Shown: piece after piece, positions 1-9,224 of the stretch | How positions within the stretch are numbered: the first letter of the stretch is position 1 | How the letters are laid out: every line of letters begins with the position of its first letter | Origin: Puniceicoccaceae bacterium 5H | Lineage (GTDB): Bacteria > Verrucomicrobiota > Verrucomicrobiia > Opitutales > Oceanipulchritudinaceae | Reading direction: 5' to 3' | Assembly: GCA_009772895.1 (NCBI GenBank) | Contig: WOUP01000014.1 | Span: 1 to 64,000, forward strand | DNA: 64,000 bases | The notes under the pieces: generated by a model | Database searches by the model: none | The model's input: the letters and a program-made list of their open reading frames with translations, nothing else | What the model was told of the DNA's origin: nothing | Translations under genes and position numbers: made by a program

Positions 1-10
1 CCGCAACGGT

Positions 11-119
11 GGCACGCCCTCCGGGTTGCAATCGCGCGAGGGGGGACGTTCCGGTGGTGTCGGAGCCCTTGCGGTTCCCCTCAACCACCGGCCACAGGCT
101 GCGACCCCTCCGGGGTCGC
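11..119 (+). repeat. REP-like three-hairpin repeat, single copy
   Basis: One copy of the palindromic repeat family that also forms arrays at 4753-6011 and 24107-25432. It consists of a left hairpin at 11-29 (loop CTCCG), a central arm pairing CCGGTGGT (51-58) with ACCACCGG (84-91), and a right hairpin at 101-119 (stem GCGACCC, loop CTCCG). Here the foot tetranucleotide next to the central arm reads GTGG on the complementary strand rather than the more common GTAG. It lies just beyond the 3' end of the hydrolase gene, and more copies may lie before the window. The short reading frames in it carry no recognisable protein. Confidence 0.85.
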
Positions 120-189
120 GCGGGGCGGGTAGGGCGCCGCGTCCACGCAAGCCGCCGGTTGGATCTCGCCTCTCATCACCGAAAACGCA

Positions 190-1551
190 CTATTCTTCGC
201 GACCGATGCGGAAGACGCGGTCGGAGGTCTCGCGGTAGAGGGTGAGGTCGATCAGCATGGGGCGGTTGGGGCGGAAAAACAGCCGGGTATCCGCGTCGAA
301 GACCCGGACGCCGGAGGTGGGCATGTCGGGCGGGTTGAGGTAGACGATGTCTGCGGAAAGGTTGGCCGCGACGACGCTCATGTCGACCCGGAGGCTGCCG
401 CCGCTGTCCTCCAACGCGGCCTGCAGGTCGGTCAGGTCGAAGAAAAAGCTGCGGTAACTGTTGTCCTGGGAGTAAGGGGCGACCTTTTCGAGGATCTCGC
501 AGTGGATCTTCTGCATCACCGCGTCGGCGCGGTCGCCATCTTCCTGGTAAAACTCGATGAAGTAGTCCGGGATCGGGTTGCCGTGCTGATCCGAGACGCG
601 GAAGACCACGTGCATGTATTCGTGGAAGCACTTTTGCGCCTTGCCCAGCAGGCCCTGTCCGCGCTGGAAGGTCTGCCGCGTCACCTGTTCGCAATCCTGG
701 ACGTGGGCGGCGTAGTTGCTCGGGGTCACGTCGAGGGCCTGCATGACCAGTCGGCGCCAGTCCTCACGCTGCTGGCGATCGTCCTGCGTGATCGTGCTGT
801 GGTTGCGGTCGAGCACCCCAAAGGCGATGTCCGGACCATTGCGGGGCACCTCTACGGTCCTGGGTTCGGTCGGATTGCCGAAGTCGACCTTCAGGTAGTG
901 GGCGTTGAGGTTGGCCGTGGCCACCCGCACCGTCCCGTCGGAGCCGTTTTCGTGCATCATGCGCTTGAAGGTGTCTTCGTAGCCGTTGCTGCCCACGAGC
1001 ACGGTGGTGCAGATGTGCTGGGGGTCGAAGATCGGAAAGGCCGGGTCGAAGAGGTCCCGCAAGGCCAGCTCGTAGGAGATGGAGGAGCCCAACTCCAGGG
1101 CGTTGAGCAGCTCCTTGCCCGTCTCCATAAAGCCGTCCCAACGCCAGCCTTTGCCCAGGCGCCCGAGCATGGATTTACCCAGGCCGGCGAGCGGCGAGCC
1201 GAAGTTGGCGGGGGCGAGCATCAACAGGTTGCGGATGGGGGTGCGCGAGGCATCGGGCCGCCCTTGCTCGTCGCGGCAAAACTGCCGCAAAAAGTCGCGC
1301 ACCACCAGGCCGCCGGTGCTGTGCACGATGGCGTTGAAGCTGTGATGGCCGGTGGGCAGGTCGTGCTCCTGCAGGGCCTTTTTCATCGCCCACGACACGT
1401 CCCAGAGCGAGATCTCGTCGTTGAGCGAGAGGTAGTCGGCCAGGTTGATGTCGTGCACGTTGAACCCCTGTTGCTGTAAAAACGCGGAGAGTCCGCGGAA
1501 GCTGGCGGAGGTGGCACTCCAGCCATGGATGAGGAGGGTCGGAATGGCCAT
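190..1551 (-). CDS. Alpha/beta hydrolase, lipase-like
   Basis: A 453-residue protein. The N-terminal 280 or so residues look like a lipase-type alpha/beta hydrolase: an HGW oxyanion segment at residues 9-11, a nucleophile elbow VHSTGG with Ser78 (in place of the usual GHSxGG), an acidic GSDGTV segment like the catalytic Asp of class 2-type lipases, and a later NHST that could supply the His. The C-terminal third (about 300-453) is a predicted beta-rich domain that I do not recognise. No signal peptide is visible, so it is probably cytoplasmic or exported by an atypical route. The substrate is unknown; an esterase or phospholipase activity is possible. The ATG at 1551 begins right at the first hydrolase strand. 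It is transcribed alone. Confidence 0.8.
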   Translation of the reverse strand: MAIPTLLIHGWSATSASFRGLSAFLQQQGFNVHDINLADYLSLNDEISLWDVSWAMKKALQEHDLPTGHHSFNAIVHSTGGLVVRDFLRQFCRDEQGRPDASRTPIRNLLMLAPANFGSPLAGLGKSMLGRLGKGWRWDGFMETGKELLNALELGSSISYELALRDLFDPAFPIFDPQHICTTVLVGSNGYEDTFKRMMHENGSDGTVRVATANLNAHYLKVDFGNPTEPRTVEVPRNGPDIAFGVLDRNHSTITQDDRQQREDWRRLVMQALDVTPSNYAAHVQDCEQVTRQTFQRGQGLLGKAQKCFHEYMHVVFRVSDQHGNPIPDYFIEFYQEDGDRADAVMQKIHCEILEKVAPYSQDNSYRSFFFDLTDLQAALEDSGGSLRVDMSVVAANLSADIVYLNPPDMPTSGVRVFDADTRLFFRPNRPMLIDLTLYRETSDRVFRIGREE

Positions 1552-1716
1552 GAGACAAGGTCGGGTGAGACGATACAGGCAGATGCGCGTAACGCGCCGT
1601 AGCAGAACCTGCCTCTGCTTGCCCAGTCGCTGGCATTACGTCAAGCAATATGCTGCATTAGGAAGCGTTATTTTACGGCCTGAAGCCTCCGACCCCTCCG
1701 GGCCGAGCAAAAGGCC

Positions 1717-2664
1717 CTAATCTTCCAGTTGTCCGACCGGGGTCACGGTGAGACCGTAAAAGCGGTGGTCGACCGCCTCGGCCTTGCACTTGAGCCCCTC
1801 CAGCTCTTCCGGCGTGACGGCCTGCTTGTGCATCACCACAAACACTTCGCCCGAGATATAGGGCCCCTCCCCGCGCAGGCGCACATCCACGGCCTTTACC
1901 GCCTCGTCCTGCTCCAGCGCGTCCTGCAGCTTGCGGTCGATCTGCAGGGGCTGGTTCTTTTCGGCATCGGTCGGGCGTTGGTCGAGCAGGTTCATCACGC
2001 CCTGGCGCAGGTGCGTGACACCGTCCTTGATGACGTTGATCGAGATAAACGCGGCCGCGGCGGAGTCGGCCCACCAGAGCCCCGCGCCAATGCCCAACAC
2101 GCCCAGCATGGCGGCGGCGCCGGTCTGCCAGTCGTCCTTGTTCATGGTGGCATCGGCCAGCACGGTGCGCTCCTGCAGGTCGCGGCCCAGCCCCATCTTG
2201 AAGTGGCCCAGGATGAGGGGCGGGATCACGCTGTAGACGAGGGCGCCGATCATGCCCCAGCCCGCCCACACATGCAGGCCAAACCGGTCGAAGTGGCCGA
2301 TGGTGGGGTGCTCCTGCGCGAGCAGGCCCGAGGCGGCATCGTAGAGCATGTAGAGGCCCATCACGAGAATGGCGACGGCGGAGACGAGGAACGACAGCAG
2401 CGTGGTCTGCTGGTAGCCGTAGGGGAAGCGCTGGTCGGGTGCCTTGTTGCGAAAGCGCTCGGCAATGATGAAGGACAGGGGTGGCACCAGGGCAAGCATG
2501 TCTTCGATCCACGCAGTCTTCATGGCCTGCGAAGAGCCCATGGTAAAATACATCACGACGACGATGGAGAGGACCAATGCGATGGTCAGCCACTCGAGCC
2601 GGAGCACGCGCTTGCGCTTGCGTTGCTCTTCCGGGGTAATGCGGTAGGGATGGCGGGGTTTCAT
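1717..2664 (-). CDS. Cation diffusion facilitator family efflux transporter
   Basis: A 315-residue inner-membrane protein of the CDF (cation efflux) family, which exchanges divalent metal ions such as Zn2+, Co2+ or Fe2+ for protons. Visible features are a basic N-terminus, about six hydrophobic segments, an acidic ED pair in the second segment, an ADATMNKDD stretch before the fifth segment that matches the family's metal-site region, and a C-terminal cytoplasmic metallochaperone-like domain from about residue 225. The start at 2664 (MKPRHPY) is chosen because it overlaps the upstream lipoprotein stop by 4 bases (ATGA); a longer in-frame extension upstream has out-of-frame-like composition. 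Metal specificity cannot be read from the sequence. Confidence 0.88.
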   Translation of the reverse strand: MKPRHPYRITPEEQRKRKRVLRLEWLTIALVLSIVVVMYFTMGSSQAMKTAWIEDMLALVPPLSFIIAERFRNKAPDQRFPYGYQQTTLLSFLVSAVAILVMGLYMLYDAASGLLAQEHPTIGHFDRFGLHVWAGWGMIGALVYSVIPPLILGHFKMGLGRDLQERTVLADATMNKDDWQTGAAAMLGVLGIGAGLWWADSAAAAFISINVIKDGVTHLRQGVMNLLDQRPTDAEKNQPLQIDRKLQDALEQDEAVKAVDVRLRGEGPYISGEVFVVMHKQAVTPEELEGLKCKAEAVDHRFYGLTVTPVGQLED

Positions 2665-3410
2665 CGGGCGGTCTCCTTCAGTTGGGTTTCGAGGCTGTGT
2701 TGCTTGCCCGCCTCCAGCAGGTAAGACTCGAGGTGCATGAGCAGAGCGTTTTCGCCGCGCGGCACGGCCATCACGTGCTTCTTTTGCTGCAGCACGACGC
2801 CAGTCTCCTGCAGGCCCAGGGCGGCGGCCTGCCATTGCGGGGCTGCGACCGCGCCCTCTGCCTGCGCCAGATCATCCATCGGTTGCGGCGTGTAGCTCTG
2901 GGACTCCAGCAAGGCGGCGAGCACGCTGTCCTTTTTCACCGCCACCGGAGCATTTTGCGCCGGGGCTTCGCCCGTGGGCGTGGCGATGATGCTGCGCGTT
3001 TTCAGGTAGGGCAACGTCGTGCCGACATGCTTTGCCCAAGGGTTCTTTTGCGTCATGCCCCCGATCACGAGGTCGAGCTGGTGGTGCTCCAGCGCATCAA
3101 AGGCATCCTCCGCGCCCTGCTCGTGCCATGCCACCTGCAGGCCCAGCTCATCGGCGAAGCCCTGGACCAGCTGCGGCTCGAGGCCGCCCGGCGCCTGGCC
3201 TTCGTGCGGGATGACCCAGGGCGGATTTTCAAAAAGGCCGACGCGCAGGGTGCCGCGTTCCTGCGCCTTTTCCAGGCTGCCCTCCGGATCTTTGGGAAAG
3301 CGATCGCAGGCGGTGAGCAGGAAACAGAGTGCCAATGCGGCCCACTTGGCAAAATGAAGGGGCGGACGTCGGCGGAATGCGGGAAAGGGGGGCTGATGTA
3401 ATGCGTTCAT
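2661..3410 (-). CDS. Family 3 solute-binding lipoprotein
   Basis: A 249-residue periplasmic-binding-protein-like lipoprotein. A basic N-terminus and hydrophobic stretch end in the lipobox LLTAC (Cys35), followed by a family 3 solute-binding domain beginning RGTLRVGLFENPPW, with the typical later LDLVIGGMT and TRSIIATP segments. Proteins of this type usually deliver amino acids to an ABC importer or act as ligand sensors, but no ABC permease or ATPase is nearby. Instead its stop overlaps the start of a CDF metal-efflux gene by 4 bases, so the two are probably made together. Its ligand is unknown. The start at 3410 gives a normal lipoprotein signal; the longer frame upstream does not. Confidence 0.82.
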   Translation of the reverse strand: MNALHQPPFPAFRRRPPLHFAKWAALALCFLLTACDRFPKDPEGSLEKAQERGTLRVGLFENPPWVIPHEGQAPGGLEPQLVQGFADELGLQVAWHEQGAEDAFDALEHHQLDLVIGGMTQKNPWAKHVGTTLPYLKTRSIIATPTGEAPAQNAPVAVKKDSVLAALLESQSYTPQPMDDLAQAEGAVAAPQWQAAALGLQETGVVLQQKKHVMAVPRGENALLMHLESYLLEAGKQHSLETQLKETAR

Positions 3411-3562
3411 GGTTGCCTCTGCTGAAGCTAGCATAACGCGTTCCGAAGGATGCCCTTGGGCGCGGCGCCGGGCCGCCCGAAGCCTGACCCGTGTAGACGC
3501 GGCGGTAGAGCCTTGGGCCCAGATCGCCGGTCTTGGCACCACCGTTGCTCCCCGGCAAGGCC

Positions 3563-4717
3563 ATGAAAGCAGCCGTATTCCACCATCCGGGCAAAATTGT
3601 CTGCGAAGAAGTACCCGACCCCAAGATCGTCGATCCGCAAGACGCGATTCTGCGCGTGACCTCCACTGCCATCTGCGGGTCCGACCTGCACATCTACGAC
3701 GGCTACCTGCCCCAGATCAAAAACATGATCCCCGGCCACGAATTCATGGGCATCGTGGAAGAGGTCGGCCCCGAGGTGAAGAACCTCAAGGTGGGCGACC
3801 GCGTGGTCGTGCCTTTCCCCATCGCCTGCGGTTGCTGCTTCTTTTGCCAGCACGAGCTGCCGGGCCACTGCGAGCACTCCAACAAGAATTACGGGCCCGA
3901 AGGCGGTCTGCTCCACCAGAAGGGGGCGGCCCTCTTTGGCTACACCGAGCTCTACGGCGGCGTCGACGGCGGCCAGGCGGAATACGTGCGCGTGCCCTAC
4001 GCCGATACCGGCCCCCGCAAGATCGAGGGCGACCTCACCGACGAACAGGTGCTCTTCCTCACCGACATCCTGCCCACCGGCTATACGGGCATCGATTGGG
4101 CCAACATCCAGGGTGGCGAGACCGTGGCCGTCTTTGGTTGCGGCCCCGTGGGGCTGATGGCGCAAAAGGTCGCGTGGTTGCGCGGCGCCAAGCGCGTGAT
4201 CGGCATCGACAAGGAAGCCTACCGCCTCGAAGCCGCCCGTCGCACCGCCCAGAGCGAGACGATCAACTACAAGGAGGTCGATCCCATCGAGGCCATTCGC
4301 GAGATGACCGACGGACGCGGCGCGGATGTCTGCGTCGACGCCGTGGGCATGGAGGCCGAACGCAGCACGCTCGACAAGCTGGGCAACGTCGTGCACGTCC
4401 AGCGCGGCACCATCAACGCCCTGCGCAACTGCTTCAGTGCCGTGCGCCGCGGCGGCTTCGTCAGCGTGCTCGGCGTCTACGGCATGTCTTACGACAACTT
4501 CCCCATCGGCCAGATCTTCGACAAGGGCCTGCAGATCGCCTGCGGTCAGGCCCCCGTGCACAAATACATCGATCACCTGATCGACATCGTGCAGCAACAA
4601 AAGATCGTGCTGGACGACATCATCACGCACCGCCTCCCGCTCTCGGAGATCAGCCACGGCTACGACATCTTCAAGAAAAAGGAAGACAACTGCGTCAAAG
4701 TCGTGCTCACCCCGTAA
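3563..4717 (+). CDS. Zinc-dependent alcohol dehydrogenase, formaldehyde dehydrogenase type
   Basis: A 384-residue medium-chain dehydrogenase. It shows a catalytic zinc site (TAICGSDLH, GHEFMG), the structural zinc cysteines in CGCCFFCQHELPGHC, and a Rossmann motif VFGCGPVGLMA at about residue 195. Length and the insert after the Rossmann fold resemble the glutathione-independent formaldehyde dehydrogenase branch, so oxidation of formaldehyde or another small aldehyde or alcohol with NAD+ is likely, though the substrate is not certain. It is divergent from the lipoprotein/CDF pair and ends next to a large repeat array. The start at 3563 (MKAAVFH) is the family's usual beginning, with AAGG upstream. 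Confidence 0.9.
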   Translation: MKAAVFHHPGKIVCEEVPDPKIVDPQDAILRVTSTAICGSDLHIYDGYLPQIKNMIPGHEFMGIVEEVGPEVKNLKVGDRVVVPFPIACGCCFFCQHELPGHCEHSNKNYGPEGGLLHQKGAALFGYTELYGGVDGGQAEYVRVPYADTGPRKIEGDLTDEQVLFLTDILPTGYTGIDWANIQGGETVAVFGCGPVGLMAQKVAWLRGAKRVIGIDKEAYRLEAARRTAQSETINYKEVDPIEAIREMTDGRGADVCVDAVGMEAERSTLDKLGNVVHVQRGTINALRNCFSAVRRGGFVSVLGVYGMSYDNFPIGQIFDKGLQIACGQAPVHKYIDHLIDIVQQQKIVLDDIITHRLPLSEISHGYDIFKKKEDNCVKVVLTP

Positions 4718-4752
4718 CCCGAGCCGTTGCGGGTGGGGATCGGTCCGTTGCG

Positions 4753-6011
4753 GGCACCTCTTCAAGGTGCCTCCGTGTGGGGGACGGGATACCGGTGGTG
4801 TCGCCCGCTGACGCAGGCTCAACCACCGGCTATAAGCTGGCAAGCCTTCAGCTTGCTGGGGATATCCAAAACGCGTTGGCAAACCGGCGGCTTACGCGGA
4901 CACGCTGGGCCCTGCCTTGTCCCGCCCCGCGCGACCCCGGAGGGGTCACAGCCTATAGCCGGTGGTTGAGGGGGGACCGCAGGGCACCCCGACACCACGG
5001 GAGCGCCCCCCCTCGCGCGATTGCACCCTGAAGGGCGTGCCACCGTTGCGGGTGGGGATCGGCCCGTTGCTGGCACCTCTTCAAGGTGCTTCCGTGGGGG
5101 GACGGGATACCGGTGGTGTCGCCCGCTGACGCAGGCTCAACCACCGGCTAGATGCTGGCATCCCGCCGGGATGCTCGGGGTGGGGGACCTCGCGCTCCGA
5201 AACGTGTTGGGCGTTCGGCGACTAGCGTGCACGTTGCGCCCTACCGTGTTCCCTTCCGCGCGACCCCGGAGGGGTCACAGCCTGTAGCCGGTGGTTGAGG
5301 GGGACCGCAGGGGCTCCGACACCACCGGAATGCCCCCCTCGCACGAATGCACCCCGAAGGGTGTGCCACCGTAGCGGGTGGGAATCGGCCCGTTGCTGGC
5401 ACCTCTTCAAGGTGCCTACGTCGGCGGGAGACGGGCTACCGGTGGTGTCGCCCGCGGTGCGTGCTCAACCACCGGCTAGAGGCTGGCATCCCGCCGGGAT
5501 GCAGGGGAACCCCGCACTCAAAAAACAGCGATGGCACCGGTTGATGTTCGCTCGCGTCCCTCCAAGCCCCATTGGCAACCAGCTGCTTATGCGGACGCTG
5601 TATCCTATCGGTCCGCCCCGCGCGACCCCGGAGGGGTCACAGCCTGTAGCCGGTGGTTGAGGGGGACCGCGAGGGACCCCGACACCACCGGAACGTCCCC
5701 CCTCGCGCGATTGCACCCCGAAGGGCGTGCCACCGTTGCGGGTGGGGATCGGTCCGTTGCTGGCACCTCTTCAAGGTGCCTACGTCGGCGGGAGACGGCA
5801 AACCGGTGGTGTCGCCCGCGATGCGGGCTCAACCACCGGCTAGAGGCTGGCAAGCCTTCAGCTTGCTGGGGATATCCAAAACGCGTTGGCAAACTGGCGG
5901 CTTACGCGGACACGCTGGGCCCTGCCTTGTCCCGCCCCGCGCGACCCCGGAGGGGGCGCAGCCTGTAGCCGGTGGTTGAGAGGGGACCGCAGGGCACCCC
6001 GACACCACCGG
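4753..6011. repeat. Array of eight alternating REP-like palindromic repeats
   Basis: Fills the gap between two convergent genes. Eight units occur at 4753-4855 (+), 4933-5040 (-), 5073-5174 (+), 5262-5366 (-), 5398-5502 (+), 5624-5730 (-), 5762-5865 (+) and 5941-6011 (-, lacking its end hairpin), strictly alternating in orientation. Each has a central CCGGTGGT...ACCACCGG arm flanked by short hairpins with 5-base loops (CTTCA, CGGAG, CGAAG, CGCCG or complements). The hairpin stems differ while pairing is kept. The spacers 4856-4932 and 5866-5940 are nearly identical, so part of the array was duplicated recently. I see no protein gene here. Confidence 0.9.
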
Positions 6012-6071
6012 AGCGTCCACACAAGCCGTGCTATCGGTGAATGCAGAGCGCCCTCGGGCGCTTGTTGGCGC

Positions 6072-6836
6072 TTAGAAGCCGATGGAGGCGCCGCCGTCGA
6101 CGGGCAGGGTCACGCCGGTGATGAACTTGGAGGCGGGGGAGACAAGGTAGACCGCCGCCCAGCCGATGTCTTCCGGTTGACCAAGGCAGGCCATGGGTGT
6201 GCGGCCCAGGATCTTCTGCTTGCGTGTGGGGTCGCCGTCCAATGCCTTGCGCGACATTTCGGTCTCGATCCAGCCGGGCGCGATGGCGTTGACGCGCACG
6301 CCGTCGGCGGAAAGCTCGGTCGCGAGGCCCTTGACGATGCCCACGTAGGCCGACTTGGCCGCGGTGTAGGCGATCACCTTCGGGATACCGAACAGCGAGG
6401 CCATCGAGGCGGTAAAGAGCACCGTGCCGTGCTTGCGCTCCACCATCGCGGGGGCCAGGGCGCAGGTCAGCGCGTGGGCGCCCAACACGTGGGTATCGAG
6501 CACCTTCTGGAACTCGTCCGTGCTGGTCTCGAGCGCGGGCTTTTTCAGGTGGATGCCGGCGTTGTTGACCAGGCTCGTGATGGGACCGAATTGAGCCTGC
6601 GCGCGCTGGGCGAGGTCTGGCGCCTGCTGAAACTGGGTCACGTCGTGCACGAGGTAGTGCGCGCGTTCGCCGAGGCGTTCGACGGCCTTGGCCAGTTCGG
6701 TTTCGCGGCGGCCGACGAGCACCACCTGGGCGCCCGCGGAGTGCATGGCTTCGGCGATGGCGAGCCCGATGCCGGAGCCGCCCCCGGTGATGAGGGCGGT
6801 TTCGTTGGCGAGGGAAAAAGCGGCGAGGAAGTTCAT
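6072..6836 (-). CDS. SDR-family oxidoreductase, probable D-mannonate oxidoreductase
   Basis: A 254-residue classical short-chain dehydrogenase. It has the NAD(P) motif TGGGSGIG near residue 18, NNAG in the middle, the catalytic Ser in the FTASMAS segment, and the YxxxK active site as YTAAK. Its ATG overlaps the stop of the mannonate dehydratase gene by 4 bases (ATGA), so the two are coupled. In several bacteria an SDR next to uxuA replaces UxuB and interconverts fructuronate and mannonate; that role is inferred from the neighbour. A gluconate 5-dehydrogenase-like activity is the alternative. A GC-rich hairpin without a U-tract lies just downstream at 6047-6062. It is the last gene of the TRAP-uxuA operon. 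Confidence 0.85.
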   Translation of the reverse strand: MNFLAAFSLANETALITGGGSGIGLAIAEAMHSAGAQVVLVGRRETELAKAVERLGERAHYLVHDVTQFQQAPDLAQRAQAQFGPITSLVNNAGIHLKKPALETSTDEFQKVLDTHVLGAHALTCALAPAMVERKHGTVLFTASMASLFGIPKVIAYTAAKSAYVGIVKGLATELSADGVRVNAIAPGWIETEMSRKALDGDPTRKQKILGRTPMACLGQPEDIGWAAVYLVSPASKFITGVTLPVDGGASIGF

Positions 6837-7909
6837 CGGGAGGGGATGTCGAGGGTTTGCATGACGCCCTTCATGTAGCCGAGGGCGTAGGCCATGCCGG
6901 CGTGCCAAGGGGCGGCGCAGGCCATCTGGGGCGTGTGGTCGGGGATCAGCACGCCGTCGAACTGGTTCTTTTGCAGGATCTTCATGATGCGCACCATGTC
7001 GACCTCGCCGTCGTCGATAAAGGTCTCCTTGTAGTCGGGCACCTTGCCGCGCACGTTGCGGAAGTGGATGTAGGCCAGGCGGTCCTGCTGGCTGTAGTGG
7101 TCGACCACCTCATAGATGTCGCCCTCCGTCATCTCGGCCAGTGAGCCGATGCAAAACTCCAGCGCGTTGGCCGGGGAGGGTGAGAGGTCGACCAGCTTCT
7201 GGTAGAGGCTGGGCTGGTAGACGAGCCGCGGCTGACCCCGTACCGTCGGCATGGGGGGATCGTCCGGATGAGCGGCCAGACGCACACCCGCGGCTTCCGC
7301 CACCGGCACCACCTCGTCGAGGAAGGCCTGCAGGCGGCGCCACAACTCCTCGTGCGAGACCGGGGGCAGGGTGCCTTCGGGCGCATCGGGGTCGTAAACC
7401 ATGTTCCAGACCATGCCCAGCGGCAGCGGCAGATCGTAAGGGCCCTCCATGCCGACGGAATCGGCGGCGCCGCGCGCGTAAGGGCCGGTGGTGCGACCTG
7501 CGACGCCGGCGAGGGAAAAGTTGTAGCCCATCACCGGGATGCCGGCCTCGCCCATGCGGCGCAGGATCGTCTTGACGTTTTCGATGTGTTGGGCGCGCTT
7601 CGGGCCGTCGAGCAGGATGTCGTGCCAGTGGGCAGGGTCGAAGTTTTCGATCGCCTCCAGCTTCAGGCCGGCGTCCTCGACGTTGCGGCGCAGCTGCACC
7701 AGTTCCTCCAGCGTCCAGAGCGCGTCGGGATCGCCGGCGAGGCCCCAGCCCCGGTCGGTGCCGGTGGGCTGGTCGTCGCTGTTTTCCTTGCCGCTGCCAC
7801 GGAAGTAGTCCACCAGGTGGGCGACGATGTGGGTCGCGCCCGCCTGTTTGGCAAAGCGGAAGTTCTCCGGCGTGAGCATATGCCGGTAAAGTCCTAGACC
7901 GAGTTTCAT
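6833..7909 (-). CDS. uxuA: Mannonate dehydratase
   Basis: A 358-residue UxuA protein, which converts D-mannonate to 2-keto-3-deoxy-D-gluconate in hexuronate breakdown, using Mn2+ or Fe2+ in a TIM barrel. Recognisable segments include the N-terminal barrel strand, [15 protein letters not shown], the metal-binding [24 protein letters not shown] and IPDHTPQM. Length fits the shorter (non-enterobacterial) branch. It follows the TRAP permease gene and overlaps the downstream SDR gene by 4 bases. This supports an operon that imports a hexuronate and carries it to KDG together with the glucuronate isomerase encoded at 26742-28142. KDG kinase and aldolase genes are not in the window. Confidence 0.95.
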   Translation of the reverse strand: MKLGLGLYRHMLTPENFRFAKQAGATHIVAHLVDYFRGSGKENSDDQPTGTDRGWGLAGDPDALWTLEELVQLRRNVEDAGLKLEAIENFDPAHWHDILLDGPKRAQHIENVKTILRRMGEAGIPVMGYNFSLAGVAGRTTGPYARGAADSVGMEGPYDLPLPLGMVWNMVYDPDAPEGTLPPVSHEELWRRLQAFLDEVVPVAEAAGVRLAAHPDDPPMPTVRGQPRLVYQPSLYQKLVDLSPSPANALEFCIGSLAEMTEGDIYEVVDHYSQQDRLAYIHFRNVRGKVPDYKETFIDDGEVDMVRIMKILQKNQFDGVLIPDHTPQMACAAPWHAGMAYALGYMKGVMQTLDIPSR

Positions 7910-7931
7910 AGTGAGTGGAAAAGTGCGGATG

Positions 7932-9221
7932 CTAGAGCCCCATCAGCCGAGGCAGCCAAAGGGAGATCTCGGGCACATAGGTGATGATGAGCAGCCCTAC
8001 GACCATCGCCCCGAAGATCGGCAACAGGGGCCGGAAGACCGACGCCAGCGTGGTGTTGCCGACGCTGCAGCCGATGAAGAGGCAGGCGCCGACGGGCGGG
8101 GTGCAGAGGCCGATGCAGAGGTTGGCGATCATGATGACGCCGAAGTGCACCGGATCGACGCCGATGTGCTGCATCACGGGCAGGAAGATCGGGGCGAAGA
8201 TCAGGATCGCGGGCGTCATGTCCATAAACACCCCGACGATGAGCAGCATCACGTTGATGATGAGCAGGATCACAATCGGGTTGTCCGAAATCGCGAGCAT
8301 GGCCTGGCTGACGGTCTGCGGCACCTGCAGGTAGGTCAGCGACCACGACATGGCCTGGCTTGCGCCGATCAGCAGCATCACGACGGAGGTCATCTTGGCC
8401 GCGCGCAGGATGATGTCGGGCAGTTGCTTCGTCGAGATCTCCCGGTAGAAGACCATCGTGAGCAGCAGCGCGTAGGCGACTGCCACGGCCGAGGCCTCGG
8501 TGGCCGAAAACACGCCGCCGAAGATGCCGCCGAGCACGATGATGATCAGCAGCAGGCTGGGCAGGGCCGAGAGGAAGGTGGTGGCAATGCGCTTGAAGGA
8601 CGCCGCATTGGTCTCCGGGCTCAGGTTGCGCCGGCTGAGGTAAAAGAACGACGAGCCCATGATCAGCAGGCCGATCAGGATGCCCGGCAGCACGCCCGCC
8701 ATGAAGAGCGCCGCCACCGATACATTACCCGCCACCACGGCGTAGACGATCATGACGTTGCTCGGCGGGATGAGCAGGCCCGTGGTGGCAGACGTGGTCG
8801 TGACCGCCACGCTGAAGCCGCGCCCGTAGTTCTTGCGCTCCATCTCCGGCAGCATGAAGCCGCCGACCGACGATACCGCCGCGGCCGCCGAACCGGCGAT
8901 CGCGCCGAAGAGCATGCAGGTGAGCGTATTGACGTAGGCCAGGCCGCCGGGCAGGCGCCCCATTACGGCCGAGGCAAAGTCGACCAGGCGCCGCGCCATA
9001 CCGCCTTCTCCCATCAGCACGCCCGAGAGCACGAAAAAGGGGATGGCGAGCAGGGGGAAGCTGGCGATGCCGTTGGCCATGCGCTGCGCCACCAGGTAGG
9101 TCGTGGGCAAGTCGCCGATGGCGAAGATCGAGACCAGCGCCGCCATGCCGATACACACCGCGATGGGCACGTTGAGCAGCAGCAGCGAGGCGAAGCAGAC
9201 GATGATGATGAGAATCTCCAT
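7932..9221 (-). CDS. TRAP transporter large permease (DctM-like)
   Basis: A 429-residue, highly hydrophobic protein with the pattern of the DctM/UxuM large subunit of TRAP transporters: about 12 membrane segments, the N-terminal NVPIAVCIG motif, GLLIPPSNVMIVYA near residue 150, and a C-terminal TPPVGACLF. It couples Na+-driven uptake of organic acids across the inner membrane, working with the small permease (9225-9725) and the periplasmic binding protein (9722-10747). The genes are spaced by only 3 bases from the small subunit and 22 bases from uxuA. The linkage to uxuA suggests that the substrate is a hexuronate such as glucuronate or galacturonate. Confidence 0.93.
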   Translation of the reverse strand: MEILIIIVCFASLLLLNVPIAVCIGMAALVSIFAIGDLPTTYLVAQRMANGIASFPLLAIPFFVLSGVLMGEGGMARRLVDFASAVMGRLPGGLAYVNTLTCMLFGAIAGSAAAAVSSVGGFMLPEMERKNYGRGFSVAVTTTSATTGLLIPPSNVMIVYAVVAGNVSVAALFMAGVLPGILIGLLIMGSSFFYLSRRNLSPETNAASFKRIATTFLSALPSLLLIIIVLGGIFGGVFSATEASAVAVAYALLLTMVFYREISTKQLPDIILRAAKMTSVVMLLIGASQAMSWSLTYLQVPQTVSQAMLAISDNPIVILLIINVMLLIVGVFMDMTPAILIFAPIFLPVMQHIGVDPVHFGVIMIANLCIGLCTPPVGACLFIGCSVGNTTLASVFRPLLPIFGAMVVGLLIITYVPEISLWLPRLMGL

Positions 9222-9224
9222 GGT

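Noticed and set aside
4753-6011. CRISPR array
   Set aside because: The repeats alternate in orientation, are about 100 bases long with internal hairpins, have spacers that are themselves duplicated, and have no cas genes nearby.
6047-6062. Terminator after the SDR gene
   Set aside because: The hairpin AGCGCC-CTCG-GGCGCT is real but has no U-run on the minus strand, so it is only mentioned with the gene.
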